A stretch of DNA of 64,000 nucleotides, taken from contig KL647324.1 of NCBI GenBank assembly GCA_000727475.1, positions 1 to 64,000 of the forward strand. Reading direction: 5' to 3'. The translations under genes were made by a program, and so were the position numbers. The notes below the pieces were generated by a model. It made no database searches and was not told the origin of the DNA. It saw only the letters and a program-made list of their open reading frames with translations. Source of the DNA: Sarcocystis neurona. Its lineage: Eukaryota > Apicomplexa > Conoidasida > Eucoccidiorida > Sarcocystidae. Of the stretch, positions 24,751-38,800 are shown piece after piece; the stretch's first letter is position 1; each line of letters opens with the position of its first letter.

Positions 24751-27700
24751 GTATACACGTGGACGTATGGGCCTCTACATGCACAAGCAGAGGTACATAC
24801 ACATACTGAGGCAGAGAGCCGCACACCGACCGAGATTGTGAAAAGCGCAGAGGCATACGCAGGCACAAGCGTCCCTGAATACATGCTGCACCGTTCTCCG
24901 TACGCGTACAGCAGACACATACATTTGGTGAATCAGCACACATTATACATATGTGCACACCCGTAGGTTCTGCATTACACAACAAGATGGATGCGCAGAT
25001 ATATACGCCTCTTAGCCCACCCAGGCACGTGTGTAAGCCTGACGGCTTACAAGATACCAAGCTTCTAATCCTAGCCTGTGTACGTACACATATGTATATA
25101 TCCAGGAAATCCGCTGCCTGTGCTATTTGTATACTGTACCAGTATCAGTGTAGTGAAAATATAAGCGTAGATGCACATGCGAATAGACGACTGCAGCAGC
25201 TGTGTCGCTGTCGATGTCCTTTTTTACTGAAGAGGCGTATTATACGCTTTCCGGTACCCGTAGACGGTTTAGCGTCTGCGTGGCAACACACGCTTGAAGA
25301 TCTGCTGACACCTCTGCTTTCCTTCTCAGTCACATACACATATGTACATTTATATGTTAATGTGCAAATAGCTACATACATCGCCTTATGCTTATTTGCC
25401 CACGGGCCATTCTACACGTAGGGATATCTGCATATCTATTCAAACAACAGTACATACAGAGTTGTACATTCCTGTTTGTACAGGTGTACGTATGCATCGT
25501 GTTGCGCACGTTGGTCCACTGACATGCAAGTTAGCGCTTGATTCTACTGAGATGTTAAAAGACCGTGAGGACCGCCTCTGTTGTCAAGTAGAACTGTGAA
25601 AGCAGAATACTGGGCTGTGCACGTCCACAGCAGCGACTCGATAAACAAGCTCGGAATCGGATTCTCATGGGGGGTCAACAGCTTCCAAGACACACACAGG
25701 GCTGCGGCTCACACGTGTCTCCATGGACGCAGGATACAGGAAGGGAGAGAAGCTTTCCCACACTTAGACATTCCCACCGTAGTGCTTGCCTTTGCTCTCT
25801 GGTGCAGACATTTAGAGAGGCCCCGGTGTTTGCCGGGCGGACAACTGCACACGTCGTTGCATCGTCTGCACCTGGTACTGCGTTTAACTTCTTGTGCGTA
25901 CTATCGACAACGACACTTATGTGTGGGACTTGGAAATCAAGCAGACGTATGACTAGTGAGCGGCTCGAAAAAGGACCAGCAAGCCGCAGCTTTTTTACGC
26001 AGAACACACTAGTATACATTTAAACGGGTGCGACTGACAATTGAAGGCCTTTCGTGAGGAGCGCGGAACGCCTCTCTATCCTTCCCTACATATTCATTGT
26101 GGCCCCCGTCTACCGCCGCCTTTCTACACACGGAGAACCACGGAGAAGTGTACACACTATAACGTTTCACAGCCAATGGTTGATACAGAGATTGTCACGT
26201 CTGAGCCCCGCGATGCAAATACTTGATTACGAGGAGCACATAAGACGCGACACATCCCTGATGTCGTCCTTCGGTACGTGTGCGTGCCTCTCACTACCTA
26301 AACGTCTTTATATATACCATCCTACACGTATATATGTTTCTCCCCGTATCTCTCTAAAAAGCCAGACCCTCTACATATGCACATGCGCCCCCGTCTCCTT
26401 CGAGCGACAGATGTGAACATCTGTCACTCTCTGTCTCTCTCGCTCTCTCTGTCTCCGGACTTTTCTAAGCAGGTCTCCCCGGTTTTTTTTTCCACAGACG
26501 TATACCGTTCTGTATAGACAAACATCTCTCTGTCTGTATCCACCTGTTTTTCTCGTTTTTCATATGTATCTGTATGGAGACATGTGCAAAGGAGAACCTG
26601 CAGTTGCTCGACAGTCAGCACACAATTTTTGATGGGCCTCCACTGTTGTGCGCGAGTGCCTGCTGGACTTTCAGTATGCGGCGACACGGCTTTTTACGTC
26701 CTCCTTCCTCAAAAGAGGGTGAGATTCAGTCTTTAGACGGTTACACTGCGGCCAAGAGTAACGTGCTGGAGTGGGCAAAAATAGTCCCAGGTTAGCGTCC
26801 AGAAAGTTTTGTGTGTGGGAACAGGGTATATCAAGCACCCCTACGCTTGTGCAAAAGCAGTGCACACCGAGATGTACGGGGGAGTTCCGCGGGACTGCGT
26901 CACCAGCGTTTACGAAATATTTGACTCCTACCAGCACGAAGAGTTACTCCGCGACCCATTGCAAGTAAAGCGGAAATGTGAGGGGGTAGAACATCTGCTC
27001 GCCTTCTGCACTAGAGGCGGCAGTCTCTTCAAACAGGAGCAGGCCGAGCCTGCGTATCTACCGCTTCCTTTTCTCTTCTATTCCTTTTTTGCTTCCATCC
27101 TTTTTTTCCCCTTCGCTTCTTCCCTGATGAACAACTCATTAGAGGGAGCCCACCCCAACGCTTGTGTGCGGCACGGCAGTCGGCACACCGTGCGGCAAAT
27201 TTCGGCCACAAACGTGTATAGGTGAACATACGTAAAATGTTCCAAAAAGGCGGAGAGACGTCTACCTCACTTGTCCACGTAGTGATCTCTATATATATGT
27301 GTCAGGTTACGTACGTAGTTACGGGCTCGGGAGTGGAAACAGCAGGAGTTCTTTACACCGTAGGTACAGAGACAGATGCTGTACAGAGCAGGGACGCGAT
27401 CGTTCCCTAGAGGCCCTTGCAGGTGGACTTTGTATGAGCGCTCCCTGGGGGAGTTTGCGTAGAGACCGTTGCCAGCTTCTCAACCTTTTCCCTCCGACTT
27501 CCGCTGATCACTGTAATGCACCCTGTGCCGCTTTTACCCGAAGAAGTTTACAGGCGTGCACGTCCCCTCATTACAGTTCATATCAGGACGCACAGGAATT
27601 TAGGTGGCCATCACGAACCAGAGCAGTGTGTGGAAAAGTGTCTGCCACATTGCACACATGAGTGTGCGTATGGCTTTATGCATGTATATATATATATATA

Positions 27701-27870
27701 TATGCATATATATGTACATATTTATGTCGGACACACGTATGTGTGTGTATACATATCCTTTTACGATGTATACGTGCCTAAAGAATGGCACACGACCTTT
27801 TCCTTGAGGCCGCGTCCACAACTACAAACTGTCAATTCTTGCTCACTTTGCCGCTGAAAGCGGCAGCTGC
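24751..27870. other. Repeat-poor DNA, no recognised gene
   Basis: The longest frames are 156 codons on plus at 24951-25421 and 138 codons on plus at 26809-27225. The latter contains a varied stretch (motif VYEIFDSYQHEELLRDP) that could be a real exon, but it matches nothing I know. A TA/CATA tract lies at 27680-27720. Confidence 0.5.
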
Positions 27871-28800
27871 GGCGTTTCGTCTCTCCACACCTCTTTGACT
27901 AGTGCGGTGCCGTTGCTGGCGGCTGTGCTGCTGGTGTTGCGGCTGGTGCTGCCGCTGTTGCGGCTAGTGCTGCCGCGGTTGCAGCTGCTGCTGCTGCTGT
28001 TGCTGCTGCTACTGCTGCGCTTGAGGCTACTACTGCCTGTTGTTACCATAGGTGCTGGTGCTTGTGTTGCGGCTGCTACTGCTGCTTTTACGATAGGGGG
28101 CTGCTGCTTGTGATGCAGCTGCTGCTGCCCCTCTTGCAGCTGCTGCTGTCCGTGTCGCGGCTGCTGTTGCCAGTACTGCGCCTGCCGGTGCGGCTCGTGC
28201 TGCGTCTGCTGCTGCTGCAGGTGCCTTGCGGTTGCCGTTGCAGTTGCCCGGGATCGCAGGGCTGCCTGGCACCTAGTGGCGCCACTGCTTCCAGTACTGC
28301 TGCTGGTTCGTTGACAAAATTCTACCGCTGTCGCCGTGGTTCATAGCTGCTGCCACAGCGCACGTTCTGTACTGCCCAGACACAGACGCATGGAGGAACC
28401 AGCACGGGGGAAACTCTGTTTTTGCTGTTCGACAGGGTGAAAAAAAGGACACCACAGACGCAGCTCGCCTCCATCCACACAAGAGCGGACCCCACACTCC
28501 CCAGGTGTACGTACACCCCAGTGTCTGCTATGCACATCGGCAGTGATCCGCTTCACAGCGCGCAGCCATCAGGGCAGTTCCCGGCTCTTTCTTAGTACTC
28601 TTTCGTAACTAGTTTTACTATTGCTACTACTACTACTACGACTAGTACCACGTGTTATCCCTGCGTCTCTGTCGGGCCATCTCCCGGTGCTCCCAGGTTT
28701 TGCTGCTGCTGCTGCTGCAGCCGCGGCGGGGCTGCTGCTGCAGCTGCGGCGGGGCGGCTGCTCTCTCCGGCAGCACATCCTGCTGCCGCAACTCTCTCCC
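27871..28800. repeat. AGC/CTG triplet islands
   Basis: Two blocks (27910-28290 and 28690-28790) of imperfect GCT/CTG triplets, open in several frames on both strands and giving Leu- or Ala-rich translations. There is no conserved protein segment. Confidence 0.6.
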
Positions 28801-30584
28801 GTATGTGTGTAGAGCCACGCGATCGCTTTCTACGGTCCGTCCCGCGTCCCCAGGCGCTGCCCTAAAAATCCGTATAAATAGAGACAGGCACCTTCTTCAT
28901 ACACGAAGATATTATTCTCACCTGCAGAAACTCCGGCATGCACCTACGTGTTCACCATTTATATATCACTTTTCTGTGTACGTGCATGCGCGCCGCCCCC
29001 AGGGTTCTCAAAGCTTCTCCCACGGGGGTCTGCGGCACCCGTTCTGTCTCTCTTGCGCCTCGTCCTGCTGTATGTGCACACACACACACACATATTCTGG
29101 GCAAAAAATACTTGTGTGGGGAAGACATGCAGGGAAAGGCCCAGCCAGACACTTGCCATGTGAGTGCGCAGCCGCCATCTACAGCCCAAGGACCTTTGCA
29201 CCTGCCCATCCACCACAAAGCTGCCACGCATACCTCCTGTCACCGTGGTTTAATATAAATTGAAATTCCTCGCCCATGTGTCGCGTACAGGTATGTGTAA
29301 ACGTGGGTGTGTATTCAGATTTACGTATACATTTGTATATATCTTGCGCCGGCATGCAACCTATTTCTCTTCTTGCTCTCTGCTTTTTCTTCGACTGTAG
29401 ACCGAGCCGCGACGAGGCGTCTCACGTGCGTGTGTGTCTCCGTCTCCCCCACACGCGACCCCTCTTCCCTCTCGCTGCCGTCTCCTTTTCTGCAAAATTT
29501 CACCGTGGACGCTGCCCTGGCTCCACTTCTTCCTGTCTCTCCCTTCTGTGGAGGAGGCACAGCCGGTCACTCTGCCCTCCACGTGCCTTCTACGTTTGTT
29601 GTCTCGAGCTGCCACACGTGTTTCTATGCGGTGCAGACGCACTCCCGCCCTCTGCTTCTCCGCGTCCTTTCCCTTTTTCTCGTCCGGAAGCAGCAGCAGC
29701 AGCGGCTGATGTCTGGCAGCGCGGCGACGGCAGCTCCAGCCGCTCCACCGCAGCAGCAGCGACCTGGCAGCCGTAGCAGCAGCCCGTCTCGCGCTGCAGC
29801 AGCAGCAGCCTCCAACATGAGGCAGCACCGGCAACGGCAACAGAAGCAGCAGCCACCCACTTCACGGCAGCGGCAAAACCGCCTTCCGGCGCAGCAACGG
29901 CGCCGCGCGGACTTCTGCGCCGGCCCCAGCAGCGACACTGCAGCCGCCGTGGCTGCAGGCTCCACCACCAGCAGCTGCAGCAGTCCCAGTAGCAGCACCG
30001 GCGCCCCACGGGTGGCGGTTTCCCTTGACAGAAGAAATTATCAGTAACGCTCGGCGTCACAGGCACAGCAGTCCGGCCAGCGGCGCAGCACAGGGCCTGT
30101 GGCGCGTCTCAGGCAACTGCAGCAGAAGAAGCAACGACTGCATCCGGCGTTGACGTGACGACCACATGGCACTAGCAGCGCGCCAGGCAGCAGCGGGAGG
30201 GGCCTATCTTCCAACAGCAGCAGCAGAAGCAGCGAACAGGCAAGAGGAGGAGGTGGGGGAGGAGACGAGGATTGCAGCGGCGACGTTCAGAGAAGGAGGA
30301 GAAGAAGCGACTTCTCTCTGTCTTCCCTCCTGGAAGCAGCAGCACGAGATCAAGGCGCTTCTTTTCAACATCAGCAGAAGCAGAAGGCGCCTCTACAAAC
30401 TTCGTAGCAGCAGCGGATCTCTTCCTGGGACGCGAAGCAGCAGAAAAACAACGCCACCTGTTGTTGCTGCAGAGAAAGGACAGCGGAGCCGGCGGAAGGC
30501 GACAGACAGAGAGAGACGGCCGCAGGCTGCCGGCAGCACGCTTGGCGCTGCGAGACAGCAGCAGCAGCAGCACACCGGCTAACG
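28801..30584. other. Mixed sequence becoming AGC-rich
   Basis: Ordinary sequence to about 29680, including a CT-rich stretch at 29360-29600, then CAG-oriented triplets (29690-30580). Overlapping open frames of 140-250 codons occur on both strands, and none has a recognisable domain. It may be upstream or intronic sequence of the plus-strand gene that follows. Confidence 0.4.
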
Positions 30585-31139
30585 TTGAACTGCACCCCCC
30601 CACAGCGGCGCCGGAGGTCCCGCAGCGGCCCCCACACCTGCACCGCTTGTAGCGCTGCTGCAGCTCCTCTGCTGCAACTGTCTCTATGTAGCTCGCTGCT
30701 GCGCCGTCGTCCGTCTGCGCTGCTGTCTTCGCCTCTCCTCCTCCGTCTGCTCTTCGCTATCCCCTCCTCTCGTCTCCCTTCTTCGGTAATCCGCCTCCCG
30801 TCTCCCCACTGCACTGCGTGTCTCGGTTGCTGTCTCTCTGCATTGCCGTCTCTGTTCTGCGTCTCTTCCCCCAGTCTGCTGCATCTGCTGCACCCTTTTC
30901 CCTTCTCTTCTTCAAGAGACGCTTCCCCGCTCGGCGCCGTCTCCCTCCGCCGCTCTGCTGCGTCTGCTCTCCTCGTCGCGTGTGTCTGTCTCCTGAGAGG
31001 CCGTCTCCAGGGCCTGCGCCGCTGTGCGTGCCGCAAGCTGCTGCAAGCTGCTGCAGCCAACCGCCTCTTCCCCTCGGTGTTGCCTTCCCCGTCTCTCTCT
31101 TCCTGTCCTCCTCCTCCTCTTCAATCTCTTCCTCTTCCT

Positions 31140-32866
31140 ATGGCGCCGACTCCCTTGCCACCACGTACGCCCCTTTGCTCGTCTCGCGGCGCTGGTGGGA
31201 CCCGGTGGCAACTTCTGGGGAAAACGAAAGAGAAGAAAAAAGTGAAAGGCAGCAGCAGCAGGAGCAACAGCAGCAGGTGCAACAGCAGCAGGTGCAACAG
31301 CAGCAGGTGCAACAGCAGCAGAAGCAGCAGCAGCAGAAGCAGCAGCAGCAGAAGCAGCAACAACAGGAGCAGCAGTAGCAGCAGCAGCAGCAGGAGCAGC
31401 AGCAGCGTGCCTGCTGCACACGAGACAGCAGGAAGTCTCTTTTTTTTTCCTTTCAAGTGTCCCTCTGTTCCGCTAAAACTCTTCTTGCCGTCTCCACCTG
31501 CTTTTCCTTCCACTTGTTCTTCTTTTCCTTTCTCCACTTTGCGTTCCCCTTCGCGCTGCACCTCCTGGTGCTGCAGTGGCTGCGGCGCTTCCTCCTTCCC
31601 TGCCTGCTCCCGTTCTTCGTCGCTTCGTCCGTTTCTTGCTGCCGTGTCTACTGCAACTTCTCCTCTCTGCAGCCGCCTTTCCTCCTTGAATTCCTGCTGC
31701 AGCTGCTGCTGCTATTCTCTCCCTTGCTTATCCTCTTCTTCAACGAGGTCTTCTTCCCTTTTTTTCCCTGTCTCAGCGTCCTCCTCGTCTTCAGCTGCTG
31801 GAGCAGCGACTGTTGCTGCTGCTACTGTGCCTGCTACAAGAAAAACAGCGACACCTGCTGCCACTGTCGCCGGCTCCTTGCAGATTCAGACGCCCGCTCC
31901 GTATGGCTGCAGCAGAATCCCCTGGCGCTGCTTTCTGTCCTTGTGGACCCGTTTGCGGTCCTGGGGGGACCAGCCACAGCTAGAGCGGGACCGCAGCAGC
32001 TCCCCAGCACCTGAGAAAGCTCCAGCGGGACAACGTGCTGCCACTGCCACAGCAAGTCATCCAGCAGCAGCAACAGGAGGAGGCGCGGCAGGAGCAGGAG
32101 GCGCAGCGGCGGCAGGAGGCGCAGCAGCAGCAGGAGGGGCAGCAGCAGCAGAACGTGCAGCAGCAGCGGCGGCAGTGGAACACGGGAGAGGAGGAGATGC
32201 CACCAGAGACGCAGCAACACGACGTGCTGAGGGAGGAGCAGCAAGATCCACGACCGCAGTCGCAGCAGCAGCAGCAGGCGAAGGAAGAAGGTGGAGGGAC
32301 GTGCCGCGGGAGAATGACAGTCCAGCGTGTCTCAGTAGCGGCTGCTGCAACAGCCCTGCAAGCAGCAACAGCGGCAGCGTAAGCAGCAGCAACAGCAGTC
32401 ACACTGAAGGCAGCACCAGTGGCTACAGGAGCAGTTGTAGCAGCGCCAGCAGCAGCAAGACGCAACTTCCGCGTGAGCAGCCGCGGTTCTTCTTTGACGC
32501 CTCGTTTGCCAGTCTCAACCAAGCGACGGTGGAGGCTGCAGACGCTGCTGCTGCTTTACCAGCGGCTGCCCCTGCCACTGCCCCGGCTGCGTCGGACACG
32601 TCTTCTTCGCCTCCTCCTGCTGCTGCTGCTGCTTCTCCTGCTCCTGCTGCTGCTGCTTCTTCTGGTTCAGCGAAGACTGTTGCTGCAGACGCGACAGCTT
32701 CTCCTCCTTTTTCAGCTGCTGCTGCGTTAACTGCTGCTCTTGGTCGGTCACGTGCTTCTTCTTCGTCTGCTGCTGCCCGTTTGGCAACAGCACTTCGCTC
32801 TGCTGCTGCTGCAGCAGCAACACGTGTCGGTGACCTGCTGCCCATGACGCCGCAGCTCTACGAAAT
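31140..32866 (+). CDS. Candidate 5' exon of the polyprenyl synthase gene (Ala/Ser repeat-rich)
   Basis: A plus frame is open from 30585 to 32870. Its first ATG is at 31140 and the last one before the donor at 32844. The stop codon is part of GAAAT|GTAAGC, a good splice donor. Leaving after AT (phase 2) and entering at the acceptor before 35301 rebuilds an ATG codon and continues into exon 2 in frame. Upstream, the frame is mainly Ser/Asn/Arg runs (31250-31400) and Ala/Gly/Arg runs. A short varied segment (RFFFDASFASLNQATVEAAD) lies near 32490. The exon could therefore add several hundred repeat-rich residues to the enzyme, or only the eight from 32844. Joining it to the synthase is inference. 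Confidence 0.35.
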
Positions 32867-35800
32867 GTAAGCGGTGGACACGTTTCTCCTCTTGCTGAAT
32901 AGTGTGCTGCGCGTGCAGACCCGAGTGTGTGCCACAGCAACAGCAGCAGCAGCAAAACACACACACAGCAGCAGGAAGACATGCAGCAGCAGCAGACCCA
33001 GCTCCACACAAAACGCACAGCAGCCGCAGCAGCAGCAGCCGCCGCAGCAGCAGCACCACTTTTCTCCGTCCCTGCTCTCACGGCTATACGTCTGCTGCTT
33101 GCAGGACGAAGATACTTCAACCGCTTTTCTTACATATACATATGTTTATGTGCATATATGTTGGCTTGTACGGGAACGTTAGCACATATCCCGTGGTGGG
33201 CTCACGAGGCTATTTTAAACCATCTCTACTCACGTATCCCTCTCTCTTTCTCTCTCTTTATGCATGCACGTTTAAGTAGACAAATGTTTACAAATGGGTA
33301 AGCCCCCTGCTCGTCTGTGTCTACATTTGTGAGTGCCTGAGTACGTATGTAGGTCGTCTGCAGTGTCTAGCTCTACTTCCGTCTCAAGAGACACACGCTG
33401 CGACCATACGTTGAGCTTCTGAAGAAGAACCATCACTGCATGTAGATATTACATCAATACTGCCTCGCGTACGAGAAGAGCTACACAGAAATGTATATAT
33501 GTGTATTCTGCCTTTTGGGGAAGATGTGCTTTGCTGTTGGCGGAGGAAGGGTTTGCATGCAGACACACGCATGCATTGCCTGTAGCTGCACGCGTGTGTC
33601 TATCCCTACATGACTTATATACATCGGTATATACACACGCAGCACCACGTCAAGTCTACTCCTCTTCCTATATTGTCCTTCTATCTCATATATATATATA
33701 TATATATATGTCTTCCTATCTCTCTGTCCTACATAAATACACACATGTATGCCTATCTTCCTATCTCTCTGTTCTCTCTACATCTCACACAGAAACACAC
33801 ATATATATATATATCTATATGTATGTGTGCGTATTTCCTGTCTTTCTGCTATATATATATATGTATGTGTGCGTATTTCCTGTCTTTCTGCTATATATAT
33901 ATATATGTATGTGTGCGTATTTCCTGTCTTTCTGCTATATATATATATATATATGTATGTGTGCGTATTTCCTGTCTATCTGTCTTCTGTCTCCCTTTCT
34001 CATACACGTACATATATGCGTATTTTTCTCTGTGTCTGTCTCCGCCCTCTGTGTCACACATGTGTATGTACGCGTGCTTCTTCAGTACTCCGTTTCGCCC
34101 ATCCGGCTTAATATTGAGGCCCAACAAGTATACATGTGCGTGTTAACGTACGCGCATGTGCGGGCATGTGCGTGTATATTTTTAAATGAAGAAGTTGCTG
34201 AATTGCGTCCTAGTCTCTGCATCAGCGGGGGAAGCACGAACGACAAATGAGATTCTCACCCTGGCCGTCGTGACGCGTTCCACAAAATCTTTTCCTCTCT
34301 TTTGCCGATCTCCCAACCCCTTCAGCCTTGTGCGTGTCCCCCTATAAATTTAGCCATACATATATATATGCGTAGGGCTACATGTATATGTATGTGTGTG
34401 TGTATATCTTCATATAGAAATACACCCATGTTTGTGTCTGTGTGGGTTTGATCTATCGACGGGAATGTCTGGTGCGTAGATTTAGCCGAGGACGTGTATG
34501 TATGTGTGTATATGTGTGTGTGTAGAGAAATGCATGCGTCACCGCTTCTTGCTTCTTCAAGGTCAATTTTGCTGCTGCCCCGGTGCTAGGCTTGTTGCCA
34601 GAGTCCAGCTGCTGTTTGATACTACCGTACGACTGCTGCTGCTTGTAGGCGAGTCGATGCTGTGTGTGGGTCCTGTCTGATCGGCTGCGCTGGGCTGCTG
34701 CTGTTCTTCGGCTGCTTCTGCTGAGGCCGTGGGGCATCTGCTGGAACCGTTGTTCGATTGCTGCTGCTCTTCTGTGTATTTGCTGCATCTGCAATCTGCT
34801 TCTTCTTATTTTTCTCCCTGCTCCTGCTTCTTCTTCACTGACGCCCTGCTGCCGCGGCTGCTGCGGTGCTGCACTGGCTGCTGTTGCGGCTTGCGCTGTT
34901 GTTCTGGTGTTGCGTTATCTGCAAAACACGCCGCGGAATCTGCCGTGGGGTGCTGCGGTGCTGCGACTGCTCTGCAGTCCGCGGGGTGCCCGGCTGCTGC
35001 AGCCGCTCTGCGGCGGGTCGGGTGCGCTGCTGCTTCTGCTTCACCTCCTCCTCTTGGTGACTGCGCTGCTGCGGCAGCTTCTTCTTCACCTGCCGCCGTT
35101 GGCGACTGCACTAGTGCCTCACCTGTTGCTCCTTCACCTGCTGCTGCTGCTTCTTCACCTGCTGCTGCTGCTTCTTCACCTGCTGCCTCAGCTGCTGCTC
35201 CTGGTGGCGCGCTGCTGCTGCTGCGGCTGCCGCTGCTGCTTCTTCTTCACCTCCTGCTGCTGGCGACTACGCGCTGCTGCTGCTTCCGCTACTGCTGCAG
35301 GCTGGTGCCGCGGCTACTCGGGGACGGGTCTGCCCCTGGCGACGCTTTGCTCGGTCTGAAGATCTTCGAGCGCGCAACAGCCGGAACGCCTGAACTTGTT
35401 CGCCAACGAGAAGATATTACTCGCCGTCTGCGGGTAAGTGAACTGCCTGCAACCCGACATATGGACAGCACGTATGTACTGTGGCGTCTTCGTTTTTCGT
35501 TTGGGCGCTTGTTTCACACACTTCTTCAAAGATGTGTGTGTTGTATATGTCTGCTTCACGCTTCTAGTCTGCATGCGCGGCGAGAGAGACGCAGCAGCAA
35601 CAGCATTTGTCTGTGTCGGCACATGCTCGTTGAAAAATTGCCAGCTGCAAAAACTGCTGCTTCTTGACTCCCCCAAGCACGCAGCAAACGGGTCCTGCTG
35701 ACCCTCCTCCTCCTATTTGAGCTCGTCGCTCCCTCTGTGTCTCTGCCGAGGAAAACACGTCCTGCTGATTTCCCTTCTCTTCTCTACGAGCGTGTACGTT

Positions 35801-38800
35801 TATAGGGGAGGGTCTAAGCCGTCGCCGTTCTCCATTTCTGTGTGTCTCCGTGTCTCTACACACGCATGCGCAAGGTCAGGTACGCATGCACGCATGCATT
35901 TCGGCAAACGTTTTCTCGGGCGGGAGAAGATGTACACTTCTGCTGCTGCTGCCGCACTTCTGCTGCTGCTGCTGCACCTCCACTTCTGCTGCTGTTGGTC
36001 CTGCATCTCCACGTTTGCTGCGGCTGCTGCTGCTGCCGTACTTCCGCCGCTGCTCCTCCACTTTTGCTGTTGCTGCTGCTGCACTTTTCTGTTGCAGCGT
36101 CTTGCAGGTGACGTCGATCCGTTTGTGCTGGCGAAGCCGTATATCGACGTTCTTGAACCCGCCCTTCTCCTCTCTGGTAAAACTCTCATTTACTCTCCCA
36201 TGCAGCAAAAGTAGTTTCTACATACGTACATATATATCTGGTAATGTACGTACAAACATAAATATATGTACGTCTATATTATATCTATATAAGTCTTGTA
36301 ATGTGCATATATATATATATGTACCTGTTAATGTACATACATATATATACGTATATCACGTAATGTACACACATGCGCATATATATATATATATATCTCG
36401 TAATGTGCATACATACGTATATACGTATATACGTATATATGTATGTATGTAATATGGCAGTTTGTGGATTTTCCTTTGTACGTCGACCTGTTTCTTGAGT
36501 GTTTGTGCCACTCCGTCTATCTGTGTGTCTCTCTCCACATATACGTATATTTACGTATTATCGTTTTGAATAGCAAGTGTTTCTTGAAGACAGGCGAATG
36601 TGTTGCGCAGGTATTCATCGAAGATTCGTGTACGTGCATGGGTGTGTACGTGCTTTAGCAGACGTTTCTCAAAGCAGGGGGCACGAAGGGAGTTCCACAC
36701 AGACGCGGCCGGGCGCGTTCCCCCGCGCTACCCATCGAAGGGGGGAGACTGAGACAGAGGGCCATGCGTCTCTGTGCGTGTGTGTGTGTTGCATGCGAAA
36801 AACGTCGGTGCCTATTTTCTTCCAGTGCCAGCGACTCTCCAGTGCACGTTCTTCTGCGTCTTCCTCTTCCTCGCTTTCTCCTACGTTCTTTATCCCCGCG
36901 AGATCTATAGCTTCGTGACCATATAGCTGCCCATATGTATGTGTTTGTGTGTGTATGTATATATCCATCTACATGTATACGTATGTATCCTTCAACAGAT
37001 ATACATGTGTGTATCGAGATGAGAAGGAAATGTATCTACACATATATTTCTCCATACATGTATATGTGTATGTGTGTGTGTGTGTGTGTGTATGTGTCTT
37101 CATGTATATATGTATGTGTACTTTTATATATATATGGACATGTGTAGAGAACATGTCTACACACGTGTATCTCTCCATATAGATCTGTGTATGGGTATCT
37201 ATCTATATAGATAAATGCATATATATCCCGATGTATGTAGAAACATGTGAAGGGAAAACGTCTACACATATCTATATATGTGTATGTGTCTCGATGTATG
37301 TGTGGATACATGTGTAGAGGGAAAGTCTCTACATGCAGACTCCTTAGAAGAGCTGTCGAGGTGAAGAATCTTCATGGAGACCGCGTCGTCGACTTATTGA
37401 TGAAGAGCATTATATGCATCTACAGAAGCTGGCGCGCCCCCGCATGCGCATGCATCATTTTTGTGTGTGGCGACGGCCCCAACAGCGGGAGACGGACGTC
37501 TCTCTGTCTGCAGCGCTCCCGTCAGATGGGAAGTGTCTGCGTGTCTCTGCTGCTCTGTTCATTCGTATTGGTGTGTGTGTGTGTGTGTATGTGTGTGTAT
37601 GTGTGTGTATGTGTGTGTGTGTGTGCCATGCATGCGCGCGCATGCAGTCAGAACTTTGTTCGCCGATGTCAACACCCTCTCTTCGTATTTATTAGCAACG
37701 CCGGGCAAACGTTTCCGTCCTGTCCTCCTCGCGCTGCTGCGCCTCGCGCTTCTTAGTGTGCGGCGCCTTGGGCAGCACGCAGCCGCAGCAGCCCGCTCCC
37801 CAGGTAAGCTTCTCCTCCCACCGGCAACGCAAAAGAAGAAGAAAACTCCACCCGCAGCCCCCCCCCCGCGCCCGCAGCCCCCCCCCCCGCGCCCGCAGCC
37901 GCGCCCGGGCCCGCAGCCCCGCCCGGAGGCCTCCGCTCGTTAGAAGGTCTGGGCGTCCACGTACGGAGAAGTGTCGAGCAAACCTGTATTCAAAGTGGAC
38001 AGTCGAATTTTCTTGCCCACATACATCTATACACATATCCGTAGATGCCTACGTACATACACATATACACACATATACGTATAGATCCGTCTGTATACGC
38101 ATACATACATATATGCATGTATACGGGCAGATAAATACGTATATGTGTATGGGTGTATAGATATATGTGTGCACACCAATATAGCTCAAATGGGTGTCAA
38201 TGATTACCCGCGTACCTGTCTGAATATCTGTGTCTCTCTGTATACAGACATATATATATATATATGTATATCGGCACGCATATGTGTCTGTCTCTCTGTG
38301 TTTCTGCATATATATATATATATATATGTTTATATGGGCACGCATACCCCTCTGTCTCTAGGTCGCGGTTTATATATGTACGTGCGGGCACGCATGTCTT
38401 TCTGTCTCTCTCTATATATATCTCTCTCTGAATATATATATATATATATATGTGGACATTCATGTCTGTCTGTTTGTTTGTACTCCGTGTGTGTGTATAC
38501 ATGTACATATATATATATACAGAGAGAGAGGAATGTATGGACATGCGTATCTGTCTGCCTCTCTGCTTCTATGTATATACGTGTATGCATACACATGCGT
38601 GAATGTACATATCTGTGGACAAAGCAAAGCTGAGAAGCGAACATATAAACTCGTCAACAGATAGATGTGGCCACACAGGTGAATAATTTTATAGCATGTA
38701 GGAATACACACAAGCGTGCCAGAGAGTTCTCTAAGTAGCCAGAAGACGGCCACGCAGGTATACGGGAGTATGTTTGACTGACGCTCGAGCTGGCTCGTGT

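Noticed and set aside
34681..35300. In-frame upstream extension of exon 2 as coding sequence
   Set aside because: It has no ATG, is Cys/Leu/Ala-rich from CTG repeats, and ends in a good acceptor. It is better explained as intron, though 5' RACE could overturn this.
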